A model generated the notes under the pieces. That model did not search any database and had not been told where the DNA came from. It was given only the letters and a program-made list of their open reading frames with translations. 64,000 nt of DNA, taken from ZC4RG30 sp035556135. GTDB lineage: Bacteria; Pseudomonadota; Gammaproteobacteria; Steroidobacterales; Steroidobacteraceae. The position numbers and the translations under genes were made by a program. The stretch spans positions 434,001-498,000 of the forward strand of contig DATMFO010000003.1 of the NCBI GenBank assembly GCA_035556135.1. Reading direction: 5' to 3'. Below are positions 34,067-44,000 of the stretch, piece by piece (position 1 is the stretch's first letter; each line of letters begins with the position of its first letter).

Positions 34067-34698
34067 GCCGCGCTCCGCTCCGCGCCGCCTTCCACCATGC
34101 GGTCATTCAGCGCATCGGCGAAACGCGTGACGTCCTGCTCGATGCGCACCACGATGGCCTCCACCCTGCCCCGCAGGTAGCGGAAGGTGATGTAGGAAAA
34201 AATGGCCACGATCAGCCCGAATGCGGTGGCCAGCAGTGCCTCGGAGATGCCGCCCGCCAGGGCGCTCGGATCACCCAGCCCGCCGGCATAGATCGCACTG
34301 AAGGACTTGATGATGCCCGTCACCGTGCCCAGCAGCCCCAGCAGTGGCGCAACGCTGGCAATGGTGCCCAGCGTGTTCAGGTAGCGCTCCAGCTCGTGCG
34401 CCACGTGGCGCCCGGAGTCCTCAAGGCGCTCACGCATCATCTCGCGCGAGCGATGGCGGTGCTGCAGCCCGGTGGCGAGGATGCGCCCAAGGGGCGAATT
34501 GGCTTCCAGGGCGGCGATCACCTTGTCGTTGACCTGCCCCGCCTCCAGCAGGCTCCAGATGCGACGGGTAAGGTCGGCCGGCATCACGCGGCGGCGCTGC
34601 AGCGTCCACAGTCGCTCGGCGACGATGGCGATGGCGACGACCCAGCAGAGTGCCAGCGGCCACATGAATGGTCCGCCAGCCTGGAAGAGTTCCCACAT
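34063..34698 (-). CDS. ExbB/TolQ/MotA-family proton channel protein
   Basis: A 211-residue inner-membrane protein with three hydrophobic segments: about 12-30, LGTIASVAPLLGLLGTVTGIIKSF near 110-135, and GISEALLATAFGLIVAIFSYITF near 150-175. These are the hallmarks of the TolQ/ExbB family. Start at 34698, nine bases from the comEC stop. First gene of the overlapping run exbB-exbD-msbA-lpxK-trm112-kdsB-DUF2721-frmA. Confidence 0.92.
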   Translation of the reverse strand: MWELFQAGGPFMWPLALCWVVAIAIVAERLWTLQRRRVMPADLTRRIWSLLEAGQVNDKVIAALEANSPLGRILATGLQHRHRSREMMRERLEDSGRHVAHELERYLNTLGTIASVAPLLGLLGTVTGIIKSFSAIYAGGLGDPSALAGGISEALLATAFGLIVAIFSYITFRYLRGRVEAIVVRIEQDVTRFADALNDRMVEGGAERSAA

Positions 34699-34707
34699 GG
34701 ACGCGCA

Positions 34708-36702
34708 TCATAGCCGAAGATGGCGCGCACGCTGGCGGATGCCCGCGGCATCGAGCAGCAGCCTGTGCGTGGCGCCATCGGCCGCAGGCAGCAGGGTGCC
34801 TCCCCTGGCTGCCAGCACCAGCTTTGCATCGCCGGCGCTCGCCGTGAGCAGGCATGACTTGCCGTCCCCGGCAGCTGACAGCTCGAACCTGACGCCATCC
34901 CAGTCCCACCCTGCATCGCTGCCGCAGGGCTCGCCCTCCGGCGGCAGCGCCCGTGCCGGCGGCAGCAGCATGCGTTCCACCGGCATCACCGCCGCACCGG
35001 CCGCCAGTGCGGCCTGCACATCGCGCGTGAGGTTGCCCGGCAACCAGATGTCGATGCGCTGGTAGCCGCTGGCGCGCAGCAGCGGCACCGCATGGCGTGC
35101 GAAGGCGCGGCCACGCGAGCCGAAACTCTCCCCCGTGCCCCACAGCAGCAGGTGATTGCGGGTCCTGAGCATCAGCACCGACGCGCGGCCTTCATCCGGC
35201 ACGTCGATCCACAACTGTCCCGGCGGCGGCCGGGCATCGCGCAACAGGAACACCGAGGCAAGCAGCAACAGCATCGTGAGGCGCAGGTTGCGTCCCACTG
35301 GCAGCAACGCCAGGAGCATGGCCGGCGCCGCCAGCAGGAACCAGGTGAAGGGGGCCTGCGCATGCCACAGTGCGCCGGGCAGGCCGGCACACCAGGACAG
35401 GAAGGGCCACAGCACTGCGGCCACTGCCGCAGCCAGGTCCACCAGCTGGTCTGCGCACCAGCGGGCCACAACGCCGGGCAGCAGGTGCAAGGCGCTGGCC
35501 ACCAGCACGGGCGGCACCAGCAGCAGCGTGAAGGCGGGAATAGCCAGTGCATTGGCCAGCAGTCCGGCCGCGGAAAAACTGCCGAAGATGGCCACGGTGA
35601 CGGGCAGCAGCGCCACTGTCACCAGCCACTGCAGGCGCACGGCTGCCGGCAGCGGCGCGCCCGGACAGATGCGCGCCCCCGCCAGCAGCACGATGGACGC
35701 CACCGCGAGGAAGGATAGCCAGAAGCCGGCACTGAGCGCGGCCAGCGGATCAAACAGCAGCACCACCACCAGGGCCACCGCCACGCTCCATTGCGGAATG
35801 CTCGCCCGGCTGCATTCGCGCACGATGAGGAAGGCGGCCAGCATCACTACGGTGCGCTGCGCCGGCACGGAGAATCCCGACAGCAGCGCGTAGAGCAATG
35901 CCAGCACGATGCCGACCGCCGCGCTGAACAGCTCACGGCGCGGCATGCCCGGCACGCCGGCCAGCCGCGGCCAGAGGCGACGTGCGCCCGCCATGCTCAG
36001 CATGGCAAAGAAGGTGACGTGCATGCCGGAAATGGCCACCAGGTGCGTGATGCCTGTGGCATTGAAAACCTGCCACTGGCGGGTGGAAACCTCGCCGGTC
36101 ACACCAACGGCGAGCGCCGCCAGCAAGGCGGCGGCGGAGGGATCAGCAACCCGGTCGGCGATGCGCCGTGCCAGCCGGGCACGCACTGCATCGATGCCCG
36201 CACCTGCCTCCTCGAGGCGGAAGTTGAAGGCGCCTTCCACCAGGCGGGCCTGGGCTGCAATGTGGTCACGCAGCAGCAGGCGCTGTGCCTGCGCATCGCG
36301 CGGCGGGTCGTAGCGCAATGCGTATTGCCACAGCTCGCCTGGCGCGGGACCGGGCATGCCGGATGGCAGGCGCACGCGCCATCGCTGCCGCGGCCAGTGC
36401 GGGTGCCGGGCAAAGCGGATGTCTGCGTCGAACTGCCAGCCTGATTCATCGAGCGCCGGCACGCTGCCGATGCGCGCCTCCACCAGCACCCGCTCGCCAC
36501 TTTCGAGCGGCAAGGCCGGGGCTATGGCCCGCATCACCAGCAGTGCGTAAATGGCGCCCCCGACCAGCACCAGCGCCGGCCTGAGGGGGCGCCACAGCAG
36601 CAGCGGGATGCAGCCGGCGAGCAGCCACCCAGGCGCGGGCCGCCATTCCGCCGGTGCCCACAGGGCAAAGAGTATGCCTGCCAGCAGCAGCAGACTGCGC
36701 AA
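34708..36702 (-). CDS. comEC: ComEC/Rec2-family DNA uptake channel with a degenerate C-terminal beta-lactamase domain
   Basis: Inner-membrane channel for single-stranded DNA uptake in natural transformation, 664 residues. It has the N-terminal DUF4131 region, the Competence core (HLVAISGMHVTFFAML, LSGFSVPAQRTVVMLAAFL) with many membrane segments, and a C-terminal segment matching the metallo-beta-lactamase domain in framework (LWIDVPDEGRASVLMLRTRNHLLLWGTG split motif; WDWDGVRFEL). However, the metal-binding HxDxDH motif is replaced by LPGNLTRDVQA after YQRIDIW, and the later GD motif reads LVLAARGG. The length is short for the family, so this domain is probably not a nuclease here. It is divergent from the DUF2062 gene. 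Confidence 0.88.
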   Translation of the reverse strand: MRSLLLLAGILFALWAPAEWRPAPGWLLAGCIPLLLWRPLRPALVLVGGAIYALLVMRAIAPALPLESGERVLVEARIGSVPALDESGWQFDADIRFARHPHWPRQRWRVRLPSGMPGPAPGELWQYALRYDPPRDAQAQRLLLRDHIAAQARLVEGAFNFRLEEAGAGIDAVRARLARRIADRVADPSAAALLAALAVGVTGEVSTRQWQVFNATGITHLVAISGMHVTFFAMLSMAGARRLWPRLAGVPGMPRRELFSAAVGIVLALLYALLSGFSVPAQRTVVMLAAFLIVRECSRASIPQWSVAVALVVVLLFDPLAALSAGFWLSFLAVASIVLLAGARICPGAPLPAAVRLQWLVTVALLPVTVAIFGSFSAAGLLANALAIPAFTLLLVPPVLVASALHLLPGVVARWCADQLVDLAAAVAAVLWPFLSWCAGLPGALWHAQAPFTWFLLAAPAMLLALLPVGRNLRLTMLLLLASVFLLRDARPPPGQLWIDVPDEGRASVLMLRTRNHLLLWGTGESFGSRGRAFARHAVPLLRASGYQRIDIWLPGNLTRDVQAALAAGAAVMPVERMLLPPARALPPEGEPCGSDAGWDWDGVRFELSAAGDGKSCLLTASAGDAKLVLAARGGTLLPAADGATHRLLLDAAGIRQRARHLRL

Positions 36703-36776
36703 GTTGAAGGCTCCGCGTCGGCAAGTCCGAATGCGCGAGATCAGTTCCCGCGCCGCCTGCTAAAGTCTCGACCAGA

Positions 36777-37310
36777 ATGCCGCGCCCGCTGTTCGTCAAA
36801 ATCCGGCCATTCGCCCAGAAACTGCGTGATACCCGTCTGTTCCGGCTGCTCGGGCCCAGGCTGACCGATCCGCGGCTGTGGTCACTGAACCGCCGCACCA
36901 TCACCATGGCCTTCGGCGCGGGCATCGCCATCTGCTTCATTCCACTGCCCATCCACCTGCTTGCCGGGCTCGTGGCGGCAATGATCTGGCACCTGAACGT
37001 GCCTACCCTGGTGGTCACCTCCACGTTCGTGAATCCGGTCACCGCCCTGCCCGTGTACTACTTCGCCTACCGCGTGGGCACCTTGCTGCTCGGCCAGCCG
37101 GAAGGGCACTTCGGATTCTCGCTGAGCTGGGCCTGGCTGCAGAACGGACTTGGGGCGATCTGGAAGCCCTTCCTGCTGGGCTGCCTGGTCTGCGCGGTGG
37201 TGGGAGGCTACGGCGCCTACCGGCTGCTGGAGGTGATCTGGCGCATCAGCACCATCAACCGCAAGAGCGCGCGACGCGGGGCCGCGCAGAAGCGCTACCC
37301 GCCGCTGTAG
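36777..37310 (+). CDS. DUF2062 domain-containing membrane protein
   Basis: A 177-residue protein of unknown function. The conserved core RRTITMAFGAGIAICFIPLPIHLLAG (given here in split form: RRTITMAFGAGI, then CFIPLPIHLLAG), VTSTFVNPVTALPVYYFAYRVG and a C-terminal hydrophobic segment around 130-152 define DUF2062. It commonly sits beside comEC and lol genes. A -10-like TAAAGT lies about 15 bases upstream of the ATG. It ends six bases before the convergent lolD stop. Confidence 0.85.
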   Translation: MPRPLFVKIRPFAQKLRDTRLFRLLGPRLTDPRLWSLNRRTITMAFGAGIAICFIPLPIHLLAGLVAAMIWHLNVPTLVVTSTFVNPVTALPVYYFAYRVGTLLLGQPEGHFGFSLSWAWLQNGLGAIWKPFLLGCLVCAVVGGYGAYRLLEVIWRISTINRKSARRGAAQKRYPPL

Positions 37311-37316
37311 GAAATC

Positions 37317-38024
37317 TCAGGCGGCTTGCAGCCGCCCTTCGCGCAGTACCAGCACGCGGTCCATGCGCGCCGCGAGCCGCTCGTCATGGGTCACCACCAC
37401 CAGGCTGGTCCGCCGCTCGCGGTTGAGTTCGAGCATCAGGTCGAACACCTGCGCGGCATTGACCCCGTCGAGGTTGCCGGTGGGCTCATCCGCCAGCACC
37501 AGCGCGGGCATGGTGACCAGCGCGCGGGCCACCGCGGCACGCTGCCGCTCGCCGCCGGAGAGCTGGTGGGGACGATGCGTGAGGCGCGCGCCCAGCCCGA
37601 CCCGCTCCAGCAATTCACGGGCGCGGCGGGCCGCTTCCGCAGCAGTCTCGCGTCGCACCAGCAAGGGCATGGCCACGTTCTCCAGGGCGGAGAATTCCGG
37701 CAGCAGGTGGTGGAACTGGTACACGAAGCCCAGCTGCCTGTTGCGCAGCTCGCAGCGTTCGCGCTCCGACAGGAGATGGATGTCGCGGCCTGCCACCTCC
37801 ACCGTGCCCGCATCGGGGCGGTCGAGGCCCCCCAGTACCTGCAACAGCGTGGTCTTGCCCGAACCTGACGCACCGACGATGGCCAGGCGTTCCCCCGTGG
37901 CGACGATGAGATCGGCATTGGACAGCACCACCAGTTCACCCCCGCCTTCGCGGAAGCTGCGCGATACGCCCCGCGCTGCCAGCACCACCTCGCTCCCGGG
38001 CGCAGCTGCGGCCTCGGCACTCAT
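37317..38024 (-). CDS. lolD: Lipoprotein-releasing system ATP-binding protein
   Basis: ATPase of the LolCDE complex, which extracts outer-membrane lipoproteins from the inner membrane and passes them to LolA. The 235-residue product has Walker A IVGASGSGKTTLLQVLGG, the LolD-typical LGFVYQFHHLLPEFSALENV, signature LSGGERQRAAVARAL, Walker B LVLADEPTGNLD and switch VVTHDERLA. It follows the two permease genes by 12 bases. The order permease-permease-ATPase differs from the lolC-lolD-lolE order of E. coli. Confidence 0.95.
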   Translation of the reverse strand: MSAEAAAAPGSEVVLAARGVSRSFREGGGELVVLSNADLIVATGERLAIVGASGSGKTTLLQVLGGLDRPDAGTVEVAGRDIHLLSERERCELRNRQLGFVYQFHHLLPEFSALENVAMPLLVRRETAAEAARRARELLERVGLGARLTHRPHQLSGGERQRAAVARALVTMPALVLADEPTGNLDGVNAAQVFDLMLELNRERRTSLVVVTHDERLAARMDRVLVLREGRLQAA

Positions 38025-38036
38025 GGAATATCCTCC

Positions 38037-39305
38037 TCAATCATGTCGCAGCGCCTCCGCCGGCAGCACCCGCGAGGCCCGCCATGCAGGATAGATCGTC
38101 GCCGCAAGGCAGAGCAGCAAGGCCACCAGGGCCACCTTCATCACATCGCCCAGCTGCACCTCGGCCGGCAGGTCGCTGATCAGGTAGACCTTCGCGTCCA
38201 TGAACTGCATGCCCGTGGCGCGCTCGAGCAGGTGCACCAGCGACTCCAGGTTGATGGCCAGCAGCGTCCCCAGCAGGATGCCAGCCGCCACGCCGCAGAT
38301 GCCGATCCAGGCGCCCTGCACGCTGAAGATCCGCTGGATGTTGCCAGGCGCGGCGCCGAATGTCCGGAGGATGGCGATGTCCGCCTCCTTGTCCTTCACC
38401 ACCATCACAAGCGTGGCCACCACGTTGAACGCGGCTATGGCCACGATCATCGAGAGGATCATGAACAGCAGCGACTTGGTGAGCTGGATGGAACGGAAGA
38501 AGTTGGGCAGGATCTGCCTCCAGTCCTGCACGTAGTAGAGGCCGCCGCCCTGTGCCACCGACAGGCTGTCTCCCACCTGCCTGACCAGGCGCGGCGCATC
38601 GGCGGGATCCTCCACCGTGAGCCGCACGCCGCGCATGGCATCGTCGAACTTCAGCAGCCGCGCCGCGTCCTCGACATGCATCAGGGCGAGCAGCCGGTCG
38701 TATTCGTACATGCCGGAGCGCAGCAGCCCCGTCACCGTGAAGCGTCGCCGGCGCACCTCGAAGCCGGCCGGCGTCACGGTGCCTTCAGCCACCACCAGCA
38801 CCACGGTATCGCCCACGCTGACACCCAGTTCTGCAGCCAGCTTTTCGCCGAGGATGATGCGCCAGCCGCGCGGCACGAGTTCATCCACGCTGCCTTCCAC
38901 CACTACTTTCGCGATGCCCCCCGCCTCGGCCTCCAGCGCCGGATCGACACCACGGATCTTCGCACCGGCCAGCCGCTCACCGGCCTGGAACATGCTCTCG
39001 GCTTCGATGTAGGGCACCGCACTCACCACGCCCGGGGTCTTGAGTGCCAGCTCGCGCGCCAGCCGCCAGTCGGGCATCCTCTCCTCGTTGCCCTCCAGCG
39101 TGGCGTGCGCGGACACCGACAGGATGCGGGCCCGCAGTTCCTTCTCGAAGCCGTTCATCACCGACATCACCACCAGCAGCACGGCCACGCCCAGCATCAG
39201 GCCCAGCACGCTGATCAGCGTGATGAAGGACAGGAAGCCGCGCCGCTGCCCCGAACGCAGGTAGCGCGTGCCGATGAGCCATTCATAGCGTCCGGAGAGG
39301 CTCAT
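38037..39305 (-). CDS. Lipoprotein-releasing system permease (LolC/LolE family), second copy
   Basis: A 422-residue permease with the MacB/LolC topology: one N-terminal helix (about 24-50, ending VVMSVMNGFEKELR), a large periplasmic domain, and three C-terminal helices (about 275-400) with AFNVVATLVMVVKDKEADIAILRTFGA, the coupling segment for LolD. The C-terminus PAWRASRVLPAEALRHD is typical. It is a paralogue of the immediately upstream gene; the start codon directly abuts that gene's stop. Which is LolC and which LolE cannot be decided confidently by eye. Confidence 0.9.
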   Translation of the reverse strand: MSLSGRYEWLIGTRYLRSGQRRGFLSFITLISVLGLMLGVAVLLVVMSVMNGFEKELRARILSVSAHATLEGNEERMPDWRLARELALKTPGVVSAVPYIEAESMFQAGERLAGAKIRGVDPALEAEAGGIAKVVVEGSVDELVPRGWRIILGEKLAAELGVSVGDTVVLVVAEGTVTPAGFEVRRRRFTVTGLLRSGMYEYDRLLALMHVEDAARLLKFDDAMRGVRLTVEDPADAPRLVRQVGDSLSVAQGGGLYYVQDWRQILPNFFRSIQLTKSLLFMILSMIVAIAAFNVVATLVMVVKDKEADIAILRTFGAAPGNIQRIFSVQGAWIGICGVAAGILLGTLLAINLESLVHLLERATGMQFMDAKVYLISDLPAEVQLGDVMKVALVALLLCLAATIYPAWRASRVLPAEALRHD

Positions 39306-40544
39306 TCATTCGTACCGCAAGGCTTCTGCCGGCGACGTGGCCGCCGCGCGGCGCGCCGGGTAGACGGTGGCCAGCACCGTCAGCAGCAGTGCCGTGACCG
39401 CCACCAGCAGCACGTCGGCGACGTGCAGTTCCGAGGGTACCTCGGTGATGAGGTAGACGTTGGGGTCGAACAGCGACACGCCGGCCACGTCGTACAGCAC
39501 ACCGAGGATGGGGCCCACGTTCAGCGCCACCAGCACACCGAGCACCACGCCAATGGCCACGCCCAGCCAGCCGATCATCAGGCCCTGTGCCACGAACACA
39601 CCCGCCACGGTGCGCGGGCTGGCGCCAAAGGTGCGCAGGATGGCGATGTCGGTGCGCTTGTCGGTGACCACCATCACCAGCATGGCGACGATGTTGAACG
39701 CGGCCACCGCGACGATCAGCATCAGGATCAGCGCCATCATGGTCTTCTCGATGCGGATGGCGCGGAAATAGCTGGCGTGTTCTTCGGTCCAGTCGGTGAA
39801 GCGCAGCAGGGGCCGGTCCGCGAACCGCTCGCGCAGCTGTGCCGCCAGCCCTGGCGCCGCCATCGCATCGTCGAAGTCGATGTTGAGGCCTTCGGCACGG
39901 CTGCGCGCGGCCCCGAGCCCGGACATGACCTCCATGTTCACGTAGGCGATGTGGCCGTCCTGGTCCTGGATGCCGGCCTCGTACAGGCCGGCCACCACGA
40001 ACTCGCGCATCTTCGGGTCCAGCATGTCGCCGTCGACCACCACTGGCACCAGCAGCCGCACCGTGTCGCCAGGGGAAACGGCGAGCTGGTCCGCCGCCCT
40101 CAGGCCCAGCAGGATGCCGCCTTCGCGTGCCATTGCCGGCAGGCTGCCCTCCAGCATCTTGCCGGCCAGCTCCGCCTGGGTGAATTCATCCGCGCCGCGC
40201 AGCATCACGCCCACGGATTCCGGCTGCCGCACTGCCAGTACCTGCAGCTGCGCATAGCGTTCTATGCGGGCATCCGGGAGCGCGGCCTGCACTTCCCTGC
40301 GCAGCCCTGGCCAGTCCGGAGCCGGGTCCTCCGGCGCCGTAACACGCAGTGGCGCCTCCAGGTCAAGGAGCCGGTCCCGCAGCTCCGACTCGAACCCGTT
40401 CATCACCGACAGGATCACGATCAGCGCCGCCACGCCCACCCCGACACCCGCCAGCGACACCCAGGTGATGAAGGAGACGAAATAGCGATGCGCGCGTGCC
40501 CGCGCATAGCGAAGTCCGATGTACAGCGACAGGGGGTGGAACAT
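39306..40544 (-). CDS. Lipoprotein-releasing system permease (LolC/LolE family), first copy
   Basis: A 412-residue paralogue of the next gene, with the same topology: N-terminal helix ending VILSVMNGFESELRDR, a periplasmic domain and three C-terminal helices with FNIVAMLVMVVTDKRTDIAILRTFGA. The start at 40544 (MFHPLSLYIGLRY) matches family N-termini; an upstream in-frame ATG at 40595 adds 17 atypical residues. It is first of the three-gene lol cluster and divergent from a small exported-protein gene. Confidence 0.9.
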   Translation of the reverse strand: MFHPLSLYIGLRYARARAHRYFVSFITWVSLAGVGVGVAALIVILSVMNGFESELRDRLLDLEAPLRVTAPEDPAPDWPGLRREVQAALPDARIERYAQLQVLAVRQPESVGVMLRGADEFTQAELAGKMLEGSLPAMAREGGILLGLRAADQLAVSPGDTVRLLVPVVVDGDMLDPKMREFVVAGLYEAGIQDQDGHIAYVNMEVMSGLGAARSRAEGLNIDFDDAMAAPGLAAQLRERFADRPLLRFTDWTEEHASYFRAIRIEKTMMALILMLIVAVAAFNIVAMLVMVVTDKRTDIAILRTFGASPRTVAGVFVAQGLMIGWLGVAIGVVLGVLVALNVGPILGVLYDVAGVSLFDPNVYLITEVPSELHVADVLLVAVTALLLTVLATVYPARRAAATSPAEALRYE

Positions 40545-40645
40545 GCGAAGGCCCGCATTCAAGCATGGGAGGGCCGGTTTGGCGACGCAATTCACGGAAT
40601 TGGGCAGGCGTTCCCCCGCCGCAGGTCACTGGTGCCGCAGGCTGC

Positions 40646-40651
40646 TATAGT
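40646..40651 (+). promoter_or_regulatory. Probable -10 element for the small exported-protein gene
   Basis: TATAGT preceded by TGC (extended -10 style) lies only 10 bases upstream of the ATG at 40662, so the transcript would have a very short leader. No good -35 is found at the expected spacing. The rightward mfd gene has a comparable TATGCT at 40989-40994. Confidence 0.35.
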
Positions 40652-40661
40652 CCCGGGCGTT

Positions 40662-40934
40662 ATGAAAACCGCCATGGCACTGACGCTTGCGCTCGCCGCC
40701 ATGCCGCTGGCCGCCGAAACGGTGGTGGTCGACGGCCAGGTCCAGCTGCGTCCCGTATCGGCCGACCTGCCCGCGCGCGGCACTTCGATGGCCAAGGTCG
40801 AGGAGCGCTTTGGCGCACCGAAGACCCGCCACGCCGCCGTGGGCCAGCCGCCGATCACCCGCTGGGACTACGAGGGCTTCAGCGTCTATTTCGAGTACCA
40901 GCACGTCGTCCACGCCGTCGCCCACGAAGGCTGA
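40662..40934 (+). CDS. Small exported conserved protein of unknown function
   Basis: A 90-residue protein with a signal peptide (MKTAMALTLALAAMPLAAE, cleavage after about residue 18-19). The mature part has LPARGTSMAKVEERFGAPKTRHAAVGQPPITRWDY split across two conserved stretches (RGTSMAKVEERFGAP and GQPPITRWDYEGF), then VYFEYQHVVHAV. Small proteins of this pattern recur in high-GC Gammaproteobacteria, where the motif resembles the SmpA/OmlA-like 'ERFGxP...ixRWxY' layout. The function is unknown; a periplasmic location is inferred. Confidence 0.75.
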   Translation: MKTAMALTLALAAMPLAAETVVVDGQVQLRPVSADLPARGTSMAKVEERFGAPKTRHAAVGQPPITRWDYEGFSVYFEYQHVVHAVAHEG

Positions 40935-41035
40935 CCGACAGGCTGTCCGGCTCATGGATTCACGCTGCCCGCGGCGGCGTGAAGCGGCTATGCTGCGCGG
41001 CCCCGCCCGTACGCAATTGTTCCGCCTGATCCGCG

Positions 41036-44000
41036 ATGAATCCCGTTCCCGTTCCGGCGCCGCCTGACAAGGGCAAGGCGCGGCTGTGGCCGCCGCTGCA
41101 TTCCAGCGCCCGCGCCCTGGCCCTGGCCCAGGCAGCCCGCGCCGACCGCCGCCTGTGGATGGTGCTGGTTGAAGATGCCCGCCGCCTCGACCAGCTGCGG
41201 CGCGAACTGACCTTCTTCGCCGGCGACCTGCCGGTGCTGCAGCTGCCCGACTGGGAAGTGCTGCCCTACGACCATTACTCCCCGCTGCCGGACCTGGTGT
41301 CCGAGCGCATTGCCACCCTGGCCCGGTTGCCCACCGTCACTTCAGGCCTGCTGCTGGTCAGCGCCGAAACCCTGTTGCAGCGGTTGCCACCCGTCCCCTA
41401 CATCGCCGGCCGCAGCTTCGAACTGGCGGTGGGCCAGCCGTTCTCGATGTCGCGCGTCAGCGAGCAGCTGGTGCGGGCGGGGTACAGCCTCGTCGCCCAG
41501 GTAGGCATGCCCGGGGAGTTCGCGCTGCGCGGTTCGCTGTTCGACGTGTTTCCCATGGGCTATGCGCAGCCACTGCGCATCGATCTGTTCGATGACAGCA
41601 TCGATTCCATCCGCCACTTCGATCCGGATACACAGCGTTCGCTGGAGACCCTGCCGAAGGTGAGCCTGCTGCCGGCGCGCGAGGTGCCGCTGGATGAGGA
41701 GAGCGTGCGCGAATTCCGTCGGCGCTATCGCACCCGCTTCGAAGGGGATCCCACCCGCTCCGGGATCTACCGCGGGCTGAAGCAGAACACAGCACCGGCG
41801 GGCATCGAGTTCTACCTGCCGCTGTTCTTCGAGGAGACCTGCGGCCTGGCCGACTACCTGCCCCGCGATTGCGTGCTGGCGCTGGATGGCAGCTTCTCCG
41901 CCAGCCTCGAGGGTGTGTGGCAGGCCATCCAGGCACGCCATGAGGAACTGCGCCACGACATCGAACATCCCGTGCTCGATCCGGTGGAGCTGTACTTCCC
42001 GCCGGCGCAGATGCTGGAATGGATTGCTGGCAGCCAGCGCGTGGAGTTCCGCACGGTTGCCGCTGCGGGTGCTGCTGAGGGCGTGATTGCCGCCACGCAA
42101 GGCCCCTCCCTGCAGCTCATGCCACCACCTGTGCTCACGCTCGACGCGCGCGCCGAGAATCCCCTGGCACCGCTGGCTTCACTGCTGCAGGAACAGACGG
42201 GCCGCGTGCTGGTGGCTGCCGACTCGCCGGGCCGGCGCGAGCTGCTGCACGGCCTGCTGCGCAATGCCGGCATCGCGCACGAGAACGTGGCCGGCTGGCA
42301 GGCCTTCCTCGATTCGCGCGCCCCGGTGGCATTGACCACCGCGCCCGATGTGGGCGGGCTGCAGGTCACCGACCCGCCGCTGCTGCTGCTGGCCGATGGC
42401 CAATTGTTCGGCCGGCATGCGCAGCAGGAACGTCGCCGGCGGCGCAGCCAGCTGGATCCCGCCGCCATCCTGCGCGACCTGCAGGCACTGGCCCCGGGCG
42501 CACCGGTGGTGCACGAGCAGTATGGCGTGGGCCGCTACGTGAGCCTGGTGGTGATGCAGGTGGCCGACCAGGACGGCGAGTTCCTGGTGATCGAGTACGC
42601 AGGCGGCGACCGCATCTACGTGCCGGTGAGCGCGCTGCACCTGGTAAGCCGCTACACCGGGGCGGCACCTGACGCGGCGCCGCTCCACAAGCTGGGCACC
42701 GACCAGTGGGCAAAGGCGCGCCGCCGCGCCGCCGAGCAATTGCGCGATGTGGCCGCGGAGCTGCTGGACCTCTACGCCCGCCGCCAGGCGCGCAAGGGCA
42801 CACCGCTGGGTGCGGACGAAAACGAATACCGCGCCTTCGCCGCGGCCTTCCCCTTCGAGGAAACCGCCGACCAGCAGGACGCCATCAACGCCGTGCTGAA
42901 GGACATGGCCGGCGAGCGACCCATGGACCGCGTGGTGTGCGGCGACGTGGGTTTCGGCAAGACCGAGGTGGCCATGCGTGCTGCCTTCGTGGCCGTGCAG
43001 GCCGGGCGGCAGGTGGTGGTGCTGGTGCCCACCACCCTGCTGGCCGAGCAGCACACGGCCAATTTCCGCGACCGCTTTGCCGACCTGCCGGTACGCATCG
43101 AATCCCTGTCGCGCTTCCGCTCCGCAAAGAGTTCCGCCGCCATGCTCGAGGAGCTCGCAAACGGGCGGGTGGATATCCTGGTTTCCACCCATCGCCTGCT
43201 GCACGCCGAGCCGCGCTTCAAGGACCTCGGCCTGGTGATCATCGACGAGGAACACCGCTTCGGCGTGCGCGACAAGGAGAAGCTGAAGTCGCTGCGCGCG
43301 GAAGTGCACGTGCTCACGCTCACCGCCACGCCCATTCCGCGCACGCTGAACATGGCCATGGGCGGACTGCGTGACCTGTCGCTGATCACCACGCCGCCGG
43401 CCGGTCGTGTGGCCATCCGCACCACCGTGGGTGAATGGAACCCTTCGGTGATCCGCGAGGCGGTGATGCGCGAGCTGCGCCGCGGCGGCCAGATCTACTT
43501 CGTGCACAACGAAATCGACACCATCGCGAAGGTCGCTGCCGACCTGCAGCGCATCGTGCCCGAGGCGCAGATCCGCACCGGCCATGGCCAGATGCGGGAG
43601 CGTGAGCTGGAGCAGCTGATGGTGGATTTCTACCACCGGCGCTTCGACATCCTGCTGTGCACCACGATCATCGAAAGCGGCATCGACGTGCCCACCGCCA
43701 ACACCATCCTCATCAACCAGGCCGACCGGCTGGGGCTTGCGCAGCTGCACCAGCTGCGCGGCCGCGTGGGCCGCTCGCACCACCGGGCCTTCGCGCACCT
43801 GATGGTGCCCTCGCTGAAGGCGCTGTCGGAGGATGCAAAGCGGCGCCTGGAAGCCATCGAGTCGATGGAGGAGCTGGGCTCGGGTTTCGTGCTGGCCACG
43901 CATGACCTGGAGATCCGCGGCGCCGGCGAATACCTGGGCGAGGCGCAGAGCGGCGAGCTCACCGAGGTGGGCCTCAGCATGTACATGGACATGCTGGAAT

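Noticed and set aside
38043..40934. A 963-residue open frame opposite lolC/lolE
   Set aside because: It is the antisense shadow of the permease genes; only its last 90 codons (40662-40934) form a real gene with signal peptide and conserved motif.
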